From positions 62,001 through 126,000 of the forward strand of contig VRUL01000003.1 of NCBI GenBank assembly GCA_019456145.1: a stretch of 64,000 nt of DNA. The letters run 5' to 3'. This DNA is from Planctomycetota bacterium. GTDB lineage: Bacteria; Planctomycetota; Phycisphaerae; Sedimentisphaerales; Anaerobacaceae. How positions within the stretch are numbered: the stretch's first letter is position 1; the number at the start of each line of letters is the position of its first letter. This document shows positions 45,482 through 55,747 of the stretch, piece by piece. Under the pieces are notes generated by a model. That model did no database searches. It was not told where the DNA came from and saw nothing but the letters and a program-made list of their open reading frames with translations. Position numbers and translations under genes: made by a program.

Positions 45482-46966
45482 ATGAAATATCACTTGAAAA
45501 GTTCGAAAACAAATTCAGTGGTTGGTGTTCACCCTGATGGAAAAATCGTCATCAGAGATGCATTTGTAGTTGGGTTATTAATAATATTGATATTCTGCGG
45601 GTCTCAATTACAGGGCCGGGACCTGTCAAACAGCGCCTGCATAAGACCATATAGTGAGAATCGGCACTATTGGCAATACAAAGGCGCCCCGGTGCTCTTA
45701 TTGGGAGGCAGCAAGACAGACCACATATTTCTTCTGGAAGATCTTAAAGAGCATCTGGATGAGATAGCCGGTGTCGGCGGCAATTACGTCAGAAACACAA
45801 TGAGTCAACGAGAAGGGCTTGATCTCAAGCCCCATAAGCGGCTTTCCAATGGAAAGTTCGACCTGGACCGGTGGAACAGTGTTTACTGGAGCAGATTTTC
45901 AAATTGTCTCAAATGGTGTAAAGAGCGCGACATAATCATTCAAATAGAAGTATGGGACAGATTTGATTACTCACAAGACCAATGGAAGAACAGTCCCTGG
46001 TGTCCCGCTAATAATATCAATTATACATCTGAACAAACCGGTTTAGCTAACAACTATCCAGCCCCCCCCTGGAGGGACAGGCAGCCTTTCTTCCATACCG
46101 TTGCCGGGATGTCCCGTTACAGGAGACAATATGATATTATTCGGCAATACCAGGAAAGATTTGTTGCCAAAATGCTTTCCTACAGTCTGGGATATGGGAA
46201 CGTGCTTTACTGTATGAACAACGAAACATCCACTCCTGTGAAATGGGGGCAATACTGGATGAAGTTTATAAAAGAGGCGGCAGTGGAGAAGGGTGTCGAA
46301 ATATATGTGACGGACATGTTCGATGATGTTTGGAAACCACAATCGTCGGGTAAGTTGAAGCAGGCGTTTGGTAATCCTCAAATATATCCCTTTATTGATG
46401 TATCGCAGGTCAACAGTAGAAGTTTCAACCAGGGCCATTGGGTTAATATAATGTGGATCATGAGCCAGGGGACCAAGCATCCCCGTCCACTGAATAACAC
46501 AAAGATTTACTCGGGTGGCGAGACGACCTGGGGTTCTGGAACTCCCAAAGATGGTATTGAGCGTTTTTGGAGAAACCTTATAGCCGGCTCTGCCTCCTGT
46601 CGTTTCCATCGTCCCGGTGCCGGTATAGGTTTGAATGACACAGCTAAATCCTGTATCAAGGCGGCCCGGAAGGTCGAAAGTCTTATTAAATTTTGGGATA
46701 TTGAGCCTCGTATGGAACTTCTGAGCAATCGTGAAACCGATGAAGCATACCTGGCTGCCCAGCCGGGAAAGAGATATGTTCTTTATTTCACAGATGGCGG
46801 CTCAGTTGCCCTGAATCTCAAGCCCTACAAAAGCAAATTCAAACTTCGCTGGGTAGATGTCCGGTCAGGGGACTGGGGAGACAGAACAGCCATCATCGGT
46901 GGAAAAACGGTGACGATTGCAGCTCCGAAGAAAGGGCCCTGGGTTGGAGTGATAATCAAGGAATAA
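45482..46966 (+). CDS. DUF4038-type putative glycoside hydrolase, exported
   Basis: 494 residues. I chose the ATG at 45482 since GGAGG precedes it at the right spacing. After a signal anchor (FVVGLLIILIFCG) comes SENRHYWQYKGAPVLLLGGSKTDHIF and a TIM-barrel-like domain of the DUF4038 kind (GVGGNYVRNTMSQREG, WCKERDIIIQIEVWDRFDYSQDQW, NVLYCMNNETST with a candidate catalytic Glu, YSGGETTWGSG with a second). A C-terminal beta domain (YVLYFTDGGSVALNLKPYK, VDVRSGDWGD) resembles the putative collagen-binding tail of the family. Probably acts on plant or algal polysaccharide. Confidence 0.8.
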   Translation: MKYHLKSSKTNSVVGVHPDGKIVIRDAFVVGLLIILIFCGSQLQGRDLSNSACIRPYSENRHYWQYKGAPVLLLGGSKTDHIFLLEDLKEHLDEIAGVGGNYVRNTMSQREGLDLKPHKRLSNGKFDLDRWNSVYWSRFSNCLKWCKERDIIIQIEVWDRFDYSQDQWKNSPWCPANNINYTSEQTGLANNYPAPPWRDRQPFFHTVAGMSRYRRQYDIIRQYQERFVAKMLSYSLGYGNVLYCMNNETSTPVKWGQYWMKFIKEAAVEKGVEIYVTDMFDDVWKPQSSGKLKQAFGNPQIYPFIDVSQVNSRSFNQGHWVNIMWIMSQGTKHPRPLNNTKIYSGGETTWGSGTPKDGIERFWRNLIAGSASCRFHRPGAGIGLNDTAKSCIKAARKVESLIKFWDIEPRMELLSNRETDEAYLAAQPGKRYVLYFTDGGSVALNLKPYKSKFKLRWVDVRSGDWGDRTAIIGGKTVTIAAPKKGPWVGVIIKE

Positions 46967-47086
46967 ATCAAGTTAGATTCTTATACACAAAAACCACAGT
47001 AAACAAAATCCGGTCAGAGATGGATAGGCCGACGGGAAATCCCACCTAATCCCTTATTTGCGGTGCCGATTAGTACTTGTACCTAT

Positions 47087-48157
47087 TTACCTGCCTTTGT
47101 GATTTTTTACCCACATCAAATTTCGTTGAAAATCAAGGACTATCACGGTATCCTGAAAGTATTGCATTCCCAGTAGCCCGTCACAATCCTGAACAAGCGG
47201 GCTGTCGTTCGGGAAAATTGAAATCTTCGCATTTTTCACCGTCCTGTCGCCAACCTTAAGTTTTGGAATAACGCCCCGCTTACAAACCAGTGACCCGATG
47301 TATGGGTATAAGTCTCTATCTTTCCTCAGCTTCAGGTCGGGAATTCTTTCACGTATTTCTTCCCACAGGTATTCGGAGATTGCGAGCCCTCTTCCACTGC
47401 CGGTATCAAGTTGCAGCACAGTTGCCTTTCCGGCGATAGGAATCCTTACAAAAAGGAACGTATTACCGTGAAAGTCTTCTTCAATTACAAAGTAGTATTT
47501 CTCCCATAGCTGCGGCTGTCCGATCTCAAAGAGTTCATTACGCGAAAACTCCACTTCATTCCTAACGCTGTCAAACACAATATATTTGAATTGCCTCAAC
47601 GCCGGCAGTCCTACGATAACAGGATTGTCTTTAAAATCGTCTTTTGCAATTGATAATCCAAAAAACTTAAGCTTAACATTCCGTTCCAGATAAAAACACG
47701 GTTGGTTAACTAACGCAGCACTACCTATCTTCAGCTTAGGAAGGTGACAAAGCATCAGATGGTGACCATTCAAATCAAGTTTGACAGATTCCATTGGGTA
47801 AATTTGGAGGTTGTTTTCCAGGACATGGTTTTCTTTCACGAAAACAGCTTGTGACGCTCCTGTATCCAGGACGACAGGATACCTGTTCCCTGCATTTCCA
47901 ATAGTGCCCTCCACGACCATAAACCGGTTTGTGGAATACAGGCGGTGGTATTTAACTCGACAGGTTTCTACCTGCTCTATCCGACTATCTATTTCCCACC
48001 GGTAATCGCTGCTTCCATCCCTTCTTTGTATGACTTGTATTGAATATGGTCCATCAGTGGTGTATTCGAGACTCTGGTTATTTACCGCCACCATGGAACA
48101 TCCCGCCTGGAAACACAAAAACAGACGTAATATCGAACTGTAAATCACCCTTCTCAT
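47087..48157 (-). CDS. Bilobal retropepsin-like aspartic protease lipoprotein
   Basis: 356 residues with GGGAGG ahead of the ATG. N-terminal lipoprotein signal (FQAGC, Cys20). Two separate DTG active-site motifs are present: VVLDTGAS at Asp98 and LQLDTGSG at Asp251. Each is followed ~85 residues later by a hydrophobic-hydrophobic-Gly strand (VIVGLPALRQFKYIVFD, DGLLGMQYFQDTVIVLD), as in retropepsin lobes. Bacterial retropepsin-like proteins usually have one DTG and dimerise; this one looks like a pepsin-like fused pair. Exported, substrate unknown. Confidence 0.8.
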   Translation of the reverse strand: MRRVIYSSILRLFLCFQAGCSMVAVNNQSLEYTTDGPYSIQVIQRRDGSSDYRWEIDSRIEQVETCRVKYHRLYSTNRFMVVEGTIGNAGNRYPVVLDTGASQAVFVKENHVLENNLQIYPMESVKLDLNGHHLMLCHLPKLKIGSAALVNQPCFYLERNVKLKFFGLSIAKDDFKDNPVIVGLPALRQFKYIVFDSVRNEVEFSRNELFEIGQPQLWEKYYFVIEEDFHGNTFLFVRIPIAGKATVLQLDTGSGRGLAISEYLWEEIRERIPDLKLRKDRDLYPYIGSLVCKRGVIPKLKVGDRTVKNAKISIFPNDSPLVQDCDGLLGMQYFQDTVIVLDFQRNLMWVKNHKGR

Positions 48158-48202
48158 CCTATGGCCTCCCCGAAAAAATTCTTCGCTGCGAATTGTCTTC
48201 AG

Positions 48203-48412
48203 CTAATTTATTGTGCTGTTCTCTGCAGTTTTATGTGCCTGGCGCTGGTATTTTGCCTGTTTCCTGATTTCGTAGGCACAGTCTCTTATTACGCCAAAAA
48301 GTATGCGGCAAGCATCGTCACTGCTGGCGGCCTCCCCCTTTTCTGCGGTGTCAATTAGTACTTCACTTATTTTCAAAGCCTTTACAATGTTGTTGTGACA
48401 AGCATGATTCAT
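48203..48412 (-). CDS. Small conserved hypothetical protein
   Basis: 69 residues, ATG with AGGGG upstream. All-helical, charged: MNHACHNNIVKALKISEVLIDTAEKGEAASSDDACRILFGVIRDCAYEIRKQAKYQRQAHK. The spacing of Cys (ACHNN, DDAC, RDCAYEIR) and the style recall small proteins seen in many environmental bacteria and mobile elements. Role unknown. Separated by ~45 bases from the protease gene downstream on the same strand. Confidence 0.65.
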   Translation of the reverse strand: MNHACHNNIVKALKISEVLIDTAEKGEAASSDDACRILFGVIRDCAYEIRKQAKYQRQAHKTAENSTIN

Positions 48413-48988
48413 TTCTATTTCCCCTTTTTTTCTTTTGAATCCACTAAGACTTAGAGCAATGGGTATGCCAGATTATAAAGCGGGGCTAAGAATTAATCGT
48501 AACTCCAGTATTTAGCGTGGTTTGCGTTAATGAATTTAAATAAGGGTCTTACACGATTGTCTCATTTTAAGGTCGTTAACAGGACATCAAATGAGAGGAT
48601 TGCACGGACGGGACGAGACGTATTTGCAGAAAAGGCCTTGTAAGGTCTTGTGTATCAAACAGTTATGAACAGTTGTGCATTGCCCGATAAGATTGTGGTG
48701 TGTCATTTAAACTAAATGAGACACTCAGGGGCATGTGAGACATTTGATGAGATAGTGATGATTCTTCCTCGATATTATAGGAACAAATAATCCGGAGATA
48801 AATTACAAAAACCGTGATGGGATTATCCTCAAAACAATCTGCTGAACAATAAAATGGTTGCCAAAAGAATTAGTAAAAGAGGTAGAATATGACTGCCATG
48901 AAAATTGGTGGGTTTCTGTGAACCCAAAGATTACGTAAAAGCGTGTCACTGTGAAAAAGTGATTTACTTTCAGAAAGGAAGTCTTTTT
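48413..48988. promoter_or_regulatory. Upstream region of the GH27 gene with CTCATTT/AAATGAG motifs
   Basis: No gene seen. TGTCTCATTT (48558-48567) and AAATGAG (48589-48595) face each other. GTGTCATTTA and TAAATGAGACAC (48700-48724) form an imperfect palindrome. TGAGACA occurs again at ~48736. These half-sites match the feoB operator CTCATTTC/GAAATGAG, so the same regulator may bind here; this is inference from motif similarity. Confidence 0.4.
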
Positions 48989-50737
48989 ATGAAATTAAGA
49001 GATAGCTACAGAACTATCATGTTTGTTTTTATAGTTATTGTTTTTGGAGTCTGCATAAATTCATGTTCATCCGAAGGAGTAAATAATCAGGCAGGAGAAA
49101 TGAGCTTCGGCCTTTCGGCAGTTCAGGAGGCCGTGAGCGGTAATGCTGTGGATAATAAACTCGCCCTTACTCCACCGATGGGATGGAACAGTTGGAATAT
49201 CTTCGAAGCCGATATAGATGAAAAGAAAATCAGACAAACGGCAGATGCAATGGTCGATTCCGGAATGAGGGATGCGGGTTATATCTACCTCGTACTGGAT
49301 GACGGCTGGATGGCAAAAAGTCGCGACAGTGACGGGTATTTAGTCGCAGATCCCAATAAATTTCCAAGCGGTATGAAAGCTATCGGAGATTATATTCACA
49401 GTAAGGGATTGAAGTTCGGCATTTATGAAGACCGTGGGCATTTGACCTGTCAACAGCTTCCGGGCAGTTTTAAGCATGAACAGGCGGACATGAATACGTT
49501 TGCTCGCTGGGGGGTGGATTACATAAAAATGGACAGTTGTTTTGCTGAAAACAACGGCAGATTAAGTACGGAGGATTATGCAATCTATAGGAAATATATT
49601 ACAAAGGCCGGCAGGCCAATGGTTTTGAGTATATCCGACTTTGGCAATGGAGCATGGGCGTGGGGCGGAGAAGATATGGCCCAGTTATGGCGGACATCCG
49701 GTGATATATATCCGTGGATGGATTCGGTGTACCATTGTGCCGACACCTCAGGCGGCGACCGTTCTATACACCCTGCCTTTAACGGTTTATGGCAGTTTGC
49801 CGGTCCCGGTCACTGGAATGATCCTGATATGTTACAGGTAGGCAACCTGAAGAATGGTATTGGAAACAAGGCCCATTTTAGTCTGTGGTGTATTTTAGCA
49901 GCCCCCTTAATGGCAGGTAATGATCTAAGATCCCTGTCCGATAGTGTAAGAAAAATATTAACCGCTCCAGAGGTCATTCAAGTGAATCAGGATCCGAGAG
50001 GCATCCAGGGGTACAAGGTATACGACAGCGGCGACCATGAGGTGTACAACAAACCATTACAAGACGGAACTACTGCTGTTTTGTTACTCAACAAAGGTCC
50101 GAAGCCAGTTGATATTACCATTGACTGGGACAAAATTGGACTTTCAGGCAGGCAAAAGGTGAGAGATTTATGGGCACAGAAAGACTTAGGTTACTATACC
50201 GACTCCTATACAGCCGGGGATCTCACCCGGCATGGTCTTATGCTGATAAAGGTAGGCTCGCCAGGTCCTTTGCTTGCCGGGCCAGCACCTATGTCACCAG
50301 ATAAGTATATGGTCACAAAGAACGGTACAACATATCTTAGCGATCTTTATTATATCTGGAAACACGGTAATGCTCCCAAGAGTGATAAAAATTTTAATAA
50401 TAATCCAATCACTATTAACGGCATAACATATAACAAGGGCCTGGGCTGCAAGAGTAACTCCAAAATAATGTATAAACTAAATAATAAAGCGGACCGTTTT
50501 AAGGCTGTTGTCGGACTGGATGATTCATATAGCGGCAGCGGTCAAGGCAGATTTCGTGTTTATAATGAAGATCTTTTTGGCAATAGAGTTCTTTTTGATA
50601 GCGGCCGTATGTCGAAAGGTTCTTCAGTAAAGAATGTTGACCTGGATGTAAAAGGAGTAAAGTGCCTGTTATTAGTATTTGAAGGCAAAAATGTGTTTGG
50701 AAACTGGGCCAATGCTCATGCCATTGCAAAAGATTAA
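48989..50737 (+). CDS. GH27 alpha-galactosidase with NPCBM domain, lipoprotein
   Basis: 582 residues from ATG 48989 (AGGAAG upstream); an extension to 48905 is unlikely because the membrane signal begins at the chosen start. Lipobox-like CINSC at Cys26. GH27 barrel: LTPPMGWNSWNIFEADID, YLVLDDGW, GLKFGIYEDRG, and VDYIKMDSCFAEN with the nucleophile Asp; LWRTSGDIYPWMDS is near the acid/base Asp. After a beta domain, a C-terminal NPCBM carbohydrate-binding module (residues ~440-582; YLSDLYYIWKHGN, GLGCKSNSKIMY, VGLDDSYSGSGQGRFRVY). Removes terminal alpha-galactose from polysaccharide or oligosaccharide. Confidence 0.92.
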   Translation: MKLRDSYRTIMFVFIVIVFGVCINSCSSEGVNNQAGEMSFGLSAVQEAVSGNAVDNKLALTPPMGWNSWNIFEADIDEKKIRQTADAMVDSGMRDAGYIYLVLDDGWMAKSRDSDGYLVADPNKFPSGMKAIGDYIHSKGLKFGIYEDRGHLTCQQLPGSFKHEQADMNTFARWGVDYIKMDSCFAENNGRLSTEDYAIYRKYITKAGRPMVLSISDFGNGAWAWGGEDMAQLWRTSGDIYPWMDSVYHCADTSGGDRSIHPAFNGLWQFAGPGHWNDPDMLQVGNLKNGIGNKAHFSLWCILAAPLMAGNDLRSLSDSVRKILTAPEVIQVNQDPRGIQGYKVYDSGDHEVYNKPLQDGTTAVLLLNKGPKPVDITIDWDKIGLSGRQKVRDLWAQKDLGYYTDSYTAGDLTRHGLMLIKVGSPGPLLAGPAPMSPDKYMVTKNGTTYLSDLYYIWKHGNAPKSDKNFNNNPITINGITYNKGLGCKSNSKIMYKLNNKADRFKAVVGLDDSYSGSGQGRFRVYNEDLFGNRVLFDSGRMSKGSSVKNVDLDVKGVKCLLLVFEGKNVFGNWANAHAIAKD

Positions 50738-50829
50738 ACTTTGATCATGCCGGCCCACTTGTATCTGCTGAAAACTCATCCTGTCCCTGGTAGCCGTCTT
50801 ATTCACTACATCGGCCAGAAGCACATTCG

Positions 50830-52626
50830 CTATTCGCTGGTATCGAGGATTGTCATAAATGCTTCCTGCGGTATCTGAACGTTACCAACGCTTTTCATGC
50901 GTCTTTTACCTTCTTTTTGTTTTTTGAGGAGCTTCATCTTGCGGGTTACATCTCCGCCGTAGAGCTTTTGCGTTACGTCTTTGCGAAAGCCTTTGATTGT
51001 TTCTCTTGCGATGATCTTTCCGCCTATAGCGACCTGTAGAGGAATTTCAAACTGGTGCCTTGGAATCGCTCTTCGCAGCTTTATTATCAGCTTACGTCCT
51101 CGAGCCTCTGCTTTACTGCGATGGACAATCAAACTCAAGGCATCGACAGCGACCTTATTTACAAGGATATCAATCTTAACAAGGTCACCGGTCTGGAAGC
51201 CGGTAAACTCATAATCCATCGTTGCATAACCTCGACTTATGCCTTTGAGAAGGTCATAAAAATCATATACGATTTCGGCAAGCGGCGCTTTATACTCAAG
51301 CATTACCCTTGTGGTACTGAGATAATCGGTATTTACGAGCTTGCATCGCCTGGACTCAGCCAGTTTCATAATCCCGCCAATTGTATCGGCGGCGGTTATT
51401 ATCTCAAGTCGAACAAAAGGCTCACGAAGCTCTTCGATGTAGTTGGGAAGAGGCAATTGGCCTGGGGATTCTATCCTTTTAACATCACCTTTTTTTGTCA
51501 GGACTTCATAACTGACTGTCGGGGCGGTCTGGATAACCTCTATATCATTTTCACGTTCGAGTCGTTCCTGGACTATCTCCATATGCAACAGGCCCAGAAA
51601 TCCGCATCGAAAGCCAAATCCAAGTGCAGGAGAATTCTGCGGACTGAATGAGAAGCTGGCATCATTAAGTGTAAGCTTATCAAAGGCGTCTCTCAGCCTT
51701 GAATAATCGGTATTATTGCCGGGATAAAAATCTGAAAAAACCATCTGCATCGGCGCTTTATAGCCCGGCAAAGGTTTCGATACAGGCTGGGCCTGGTCTG
51801 TAATTGTGTCCCCTATCGTGACATCAGCCAGCTCGCGAATATTGGCGATTACATAACCGACCTCCCCGGTGCCGAGCCTGTCAACAGCAGTCATCTCCGG
51901 TTTGAATTTTCCCAGTTCGGTAATTGTATAAGTTCTGCCGCTTCGCATAAAGCTGACCTTTTGCTTTATATTCATGCAGCCGGAGAATACTCTGACATAA
52001 CATATCACACCCCTGTACTGATCGCAGTGACTATCAAAAATTAACGCCGCGGTCGGCAGGTCACTATTATCCTGCGGTGCAGGAAGAAATGTCACGATTG
52101 CCTCAAGAAGTTCTTCAACTCCCTTACCACTTTTTGCGCTTATCTTGAAAGACTCATTAGCAGGGATCCCGATAACATGATCAATCTCTTCGGCAACCCG
52201 GGCAATATCTGCCGCAGGCAAGTCGATTTTATTGATTACGCTTAATAGTTCAACATCGTTTTCAGTCGCCAGATAAGCGTTAGCCACGGTTTGCGCCTCA
52301 ACACCCTGGCTGGCATCAACCACGAGTAACGCACCTTCACAAGCGGCCAATGCGCGTGAAACCTCATAATGAAAATCCACATGCCCCGGTGTATCAATCA
52401 GGTTCAGCATATATGTCTTGCCCTGGTGTTGGTAGTTCATCGTTACCGCTGAGGCCTTTATTGTTATTCCTCGTTCACGCTCGAGATCCATATTGTCAAG
52501 AAGCTGTTCGACCTTATGACGGCCGGAAATCGTACCGGTCAACTCGAGCATACGGTCGGCCAGAGTGCTCTTGCCGTGGTCAATATGCGCTATAATCGAA
52601 AAATTTCTTATATATTCGGTAGTCAT
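50830..52626 (-). CDS. lepA: Elongation factor 4 (LepA)
   Basis: 598 residues, full length. G domain: [55 protein letters not shown]. The LepA-specific C-terminal domain is intact (GDVTRKMKLLKKQKEGKRRMKSVGNVQIPQEAF). It back-translocates or helps stalled ribosomes. Distinct from the TypA encoded at 59850. Confidence 0.97.
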   Translation of the reverse strand: MTTEYIRNFSIIAHIDHGKSTLADRMLELTGTISGRHKVEQLLDNMDLERERGITIKASAVTMNYQHQGKTYMLNLIDTPGHVDFHYEVSRALAACEGALLVVDASQGVEAQTVANAYLATENDVELLSVINKIDLPAADIARVAEEIDHVIGIPANESFKISAKSGKGVEELLEAIVTFLPAPQDNSDLPTAALIFDSHCDQYRGVICYVRVFSGCMNIKQKVSFMRSGRTYTITELGKFKPEMTAVDRLGTGEVGYVIANIRELADVTIGDTITDQAQPVSKPLPGYKAPMQMVFSDFYPGNNTDYSRLRDAFDKLTLNDASFSFSPQNSPALGFGFRCGFLGLLHMEIVQERLERENDIEVIQTAPTVSYEVLTKKGDVKRIESPGQLPLPNYIEELREPFVRLEIITAADTIGGIMKLAESRRCKLVNTDYLSTTRVMLEYKAPLAEIVYDFYDLLKGISRGYATMDYEFTGFQTGDLVKIDILVNKVAVDALSLIVHRSKAEARGRKLIIKLRRAIPRHQFEIPLQVAIGGKIIARETIKGFRKDVTQKLYGGDVTRKMKLLKKQKEGKRRMKSVGNVQIPQEAFMTILDTSE

Positions 52627-52702
52627 CGTGTATGTTTTTTAAGAATTAACAAAACCCGAACCTATTGTAACACAATAAGTTACGTAAGCCAATATATTAC
52701 GT

Positions 52703-53917
52703 TCATAATTTGCGTCCCTGATGCCGTCGATGAGTTTTTCTTGAGCTTGTTTTTCGTCCTCGGCCGAATCGGGGTCGTCTATATTTGGGCGTTGAGATAT
52801 TATTGAGTTGGGGGGGCTCAGAGAGCCAGACGGGTTCGATATTGTTATTTTTTATAATACTTTTTAATGTGTGCAAATCATGATTGCTGAAGAATGTGAC
52901 GGCGAAGCCTTTCCTTCCCATTCTTGCGGTTCGGCCGGTCCTATGCGTGTATGCCAGCGGGCTGTCCGGGAAATCATAATTAATCACGTGTGTTACATGG
53001 CTGAAATCAAGACCTCTGCTTGCGATGCCGGTGGCGACAACCATTTTGAGCTGCTTTTTCTTAAATCGATTGAAAAGTGAGGTCCGCTTTGACTGTTCCA
53101 TGCCTCCGTGTATGATATCAATCGAATCAAGTTCCTTTTTTAATTTATCAAACAGATTTTCGCAATTCCTTCGTGAATTACAAAATATTAATGCCTGGGT
53201 TGGCTTTGTGTCCTTTATGTATTGAAGCAGTGAGGCAAGTTTCTTGCGTCCGGTGGTCTGCTGAAACTGGTGGCAGAGACTTTGGGGTGCTATCTGATCG
53301 ATATTGAGTTCAAGAGTGACAGGGTCCTTGAGGTATTTTTTTGCCAGGTGTTTAATTTCTCTGGGCATTGTCGCGGAAAAGAGCAGCGTCTGATGGTCAT
53401 GTATCAGGCATGAAATAATAAATTCGATATCGGAGATAAAGCCCATATTCAGCATTTCGTCCGCTTCGTCAAGTATGAAGGTCTGGACCTGCGAGAGGTT
53501 CAAAGGGCTGTTACGGAGAAGATCGATGAGTCGGCCGGGAGTGGCAATCAGGATATTAACGCCGTGGGAGAGCTTTGCTTTCTGGATGTCGATTGAAAAT
53601 CCGCCGTAGACGGCAAACGGTGTGATATGAGTGAACTTTGCGACATCCGAGATAGCAGAAACGTATTGCAGGGCAAGCTCACGCGTGGGCACCATGACTA
53701 AGGCCTGTACCTGTTTTTTCGCGGGATCAACGGATTGTACGATTGGTATTCCACATGCTGCGGTCTTTCCGGAGCCGGTTTCCGCCTGGGCTATCATGTC
53801 TCTGCCCGCGATAATATGTGGAAATGTAACTTCCTGTATGGGTGTCAATTCCCTGTATCCGAGTTGCTTAAGGGCTTTTAATATCTGGGGCTTTAATTTA
53901 AGTTCGGTGAATTTCAT
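52703..53917 (-). CDS. DEAD-box RNA helicase (RhlE-like)
   Basis: 404 residues. Q motif (GYRELTPIQEVTFPHIIAG), Walker A AQAETGSGKTAACG, PTRELALQ, TPGRLIDLLR, FILDEADEMLNMGF, SATMP, ATGIASRGLDF and HRTGRTARMGRKG are all present. The C-terminal ~40 residues are strongly basic (RRPRFGRGRKTSSRKTHRRHQGRKL) for RNA binding. Probably used in ribosome assembly or cold adaptation. Divergent from the rRNA methyltransferase gene at 54077. Confidence 0.95.
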   Translation of the reverse strand: MKFTELKLKPQILKALKQLGYRELTPIQEVTFPHIIAGRDMIAQAETGSGKTAACGIPIVQSVDPAKKQVQALVMVPTRELALQYVSAISDVAKFTHITPFAVYGGFSIDIQKAKLSHGVNILIATPGRLIDLLRNSPLNLSQVQTFILDEADEMLNMGFISDIEFIISCLIHDHQTLLFSATMPREIKHLAKKYLKDPVTLELNIDQIAPQSLCHQFQQTTGRKKLASLLQYIKDTKPTQALIFCNSRRNCENLFDKLKKELDSIDIIHGGMEQSKRTSLFNRFKKKQLKMVVATGIASRGLDFSHVTHVINYDFPDSPLAYTHRTGRTARMGRKGFAVTFFSNHDLHTLKSIIKNNNIEPVWLSEPPQLNNISTPKYRRPRFGRGRKTSSRKTHRRHQGRKL

Positions 53918-54076
53918 TTATAAAAGCAATTACTTTCCATTTTCAGATTGTCTAAGTGAGCAATTTCGGCATTATACACGAAAAGTCGTTATCACCGAAA
54001 CATAAATTAAAACTGTTGACAGGGCATCGGCCGCTTTGGAGTTGACAAAAGATCGGTCCCAACGTAAAAAAATCAG

Positions 54077-55252
54077 GTGAATATAAAAGAGCGTAAAAAT
54101 ATATTAGTTACCTGCGGGCCGGGGCTGAAAGATTATCTGCTCGCCGAACTCGAAGGATTAGGCTTTGAGATAGTGAGCAGTCATGCGGGAGGTGTTGTCA
54201 CACGCGGCTCCTTTATCGATTGTATGAAGCTGAATTTCTGCCTTAGGACCGCTTATAACGTACTTTATCTCCTGAAAGAGTTTCGTTGCGGCAGCAGCGA
54301 GGCCCTATACAGGCAGGTCAACATACTGCCGTGGGAAAATATCATCGCCCCGGAAGAATATCTATGCGTTCTCTCGCGGGTCGATACATGGTCGATCAAT
54401 AACAGCATGTATCCGAGCCTGAAGGTCAAAGACGCTATCGTCGACCGTATCAACAAAAAGACGGGTTCGCGGCCTGACAGCGGCCCCGACAGGACCAAAG
54501 CCGTCGTGAATCTTTTCTGGAAGGAGCACAGGGCATGGATTTATCTTAATACATCGGGGATAAAACTTTCTGATCGTAACTATCGCAAAATGCCTCATAT
54601 AGCCCCTCTACGCGAATCTCTGGCAGCCGGGATTATCATGGCGACAGGGTATGACGGTTCACAGGATATCGTGCTGCCGATGTGCGGCAGCGGAACGCTT
54701 GCCATCGAATCAGCTTTTATAGGTATGAACAAGCCGGCCGGCATCCTGCGGAGCAATTTTGGTTTTAAACATTTCAAAGTTTTTGATAAGCAGATATGGG
54801 AAGAAATACGAAATGATGCTCGCAAGAGTATCGACGCCGGCGCGCTGCGAAAACGTATAATCGCCACCGATATTGATAAGCAGGCCATCGAAGCGGCTAA
54901 GCAAAACGCGCGAACGGCTGGGGTCGAACATTTGATAGAATTTAATGTTTGTGATTTTGCCGATACCGAGGTCCCGGAAGGTGCGGGGATCGTGGTGATT
55001 AATCCGGAATACGGTGAGCGATTAGGCGAACTCGAACCACTCGAAAAAGAGTATAAACGCATCGGTGACTTTTTCAAAAAGAAATGCGCCGGCTACACGG
55101 GCTATTTATTAACAGGCAACCTACAACTTGCGAAAAAAGTCGGACTCAAGGCCTGCCGCCGTATGATATTCTACAACGGCAAAATAGAATGCCGCCTGCT
55201 GAAATATGAACTTTACAAAGGAACAAGGCAAACACCTGACAACCCCGGTTAG
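54077..55252 (+). CDS. RlmL/THUMP-type rRNA methyltransferase
   Basis: 391 residues, GTG start. An N-terminal ferredoxin-like/THUMP segment (residues 1-165; GPGLKDYLLAELEGLGFEI) precedes a SAM methyltransferase domain of the RlmL/TrmN kind: DIVLPMCGSGTLAIESAFIGMNKPAG (motif I) and IVVINPEYGERLG, the NPPYG motif with Glu in place of the second Pro, characteristic of guanine-N2 enzymes. It corresponds to the N-terminal half of E. coli RlmL (m2G2445 of 23S rRNA). Confidence 0.88.
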   Translation: MNIKERKNILVTCGPGLKDYLLAELEGLGFEIVSSHAGGVVTRGSFIDCMKLNFCLRTAYNVLYLLKEFRCGSSEALYRQVNILPWENIIAPEEYLCVLSRVDTWSINNSMYPSLKVKDAIVDRINKKTGSRPDSGPDRTKAVVNLFWKEHRAWIYLNTSGIKLSDRNYRKMPHIAPLRESLAAGIIMATGYDGSQDIVLPMCGSGTLAIESAFIGMNKPAGILRSNFGFKHFKVFDKQIWEEIRNDARKSIDAGALRKRIIATDIDKQAIEAAKQNARTAGVEHLIEFNVCDFADTEVPEGAGIVVINPEYGERLGELEPLEKEYKRIGDFFKKKCAGYTGYLLTGNLQLAKKVGLKACRRMIFYNGKIECRLLKYELYKGTRQTPDNPG

Positions 55253-55277
55253 CCCTCAGGCCTGCCTGAGGGTTATT
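55251..55277 (+). terminator. Hairpin after the rRNA methyltransferase gene
   Basis: CCCTCAGGC and GCCTGAGGG form a 9-bp stem right after the stop codon, followed by TTATTT. Plausible intrinsic terminator although the U tract is weak. Confidence 0.6.
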
Positions 55278-55740
55278 TAACCTGCGGACAGACCTGTCCT
55301 GATTGCACACGTCCTGAAATATATCGTTGTGGTTTTATTAGTAATGGATATAATACCACTATGAACTGCCTTTATGTAGACTGCCTTATAGGCAGATAAG
55401 TAGATTGTAAAGGGGACAGCCAAAGAGATGAAAGATTCGTTAGCACATTTACCTCAATAGGAAATAATAAATTGAAGATGGTTTAAACGTATAAAACAGG
55501 AAAATTTCCATGCTCTACTGTTCGCCTATCTACTGTTCTACTGTCTCAGGCCAAAGGCCTGTTGCCCCCTGCATAACAAAACTGCACTAGCTGACTGAGA
55601 AGATTTGTAAAGAGAAGATAGAAAGCTTTGTTTAGCCACAGAGGGCACAGAGATTCACAGAGCACCCTTTAGCCGGATAAACAGTTGTAAGCCTGCACCT
55701 TCCGGGTATAATGACAGCATATTACACATTATATAACATT
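55278..55740. other. Non-coding spacer before the cassette-like array
   Basis: No gene seen. A CCACAGAGGGCACAGAG / TTCACAGAG tract at 55635-55662 is a widespread low-complexity dispersed repeat. The spacer ends in TATAACATT (55732-55740), the same box that precedes each of the following four ORFs. Confidence 0.45.
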
Positions 55741-55747
55741 GGATAGC

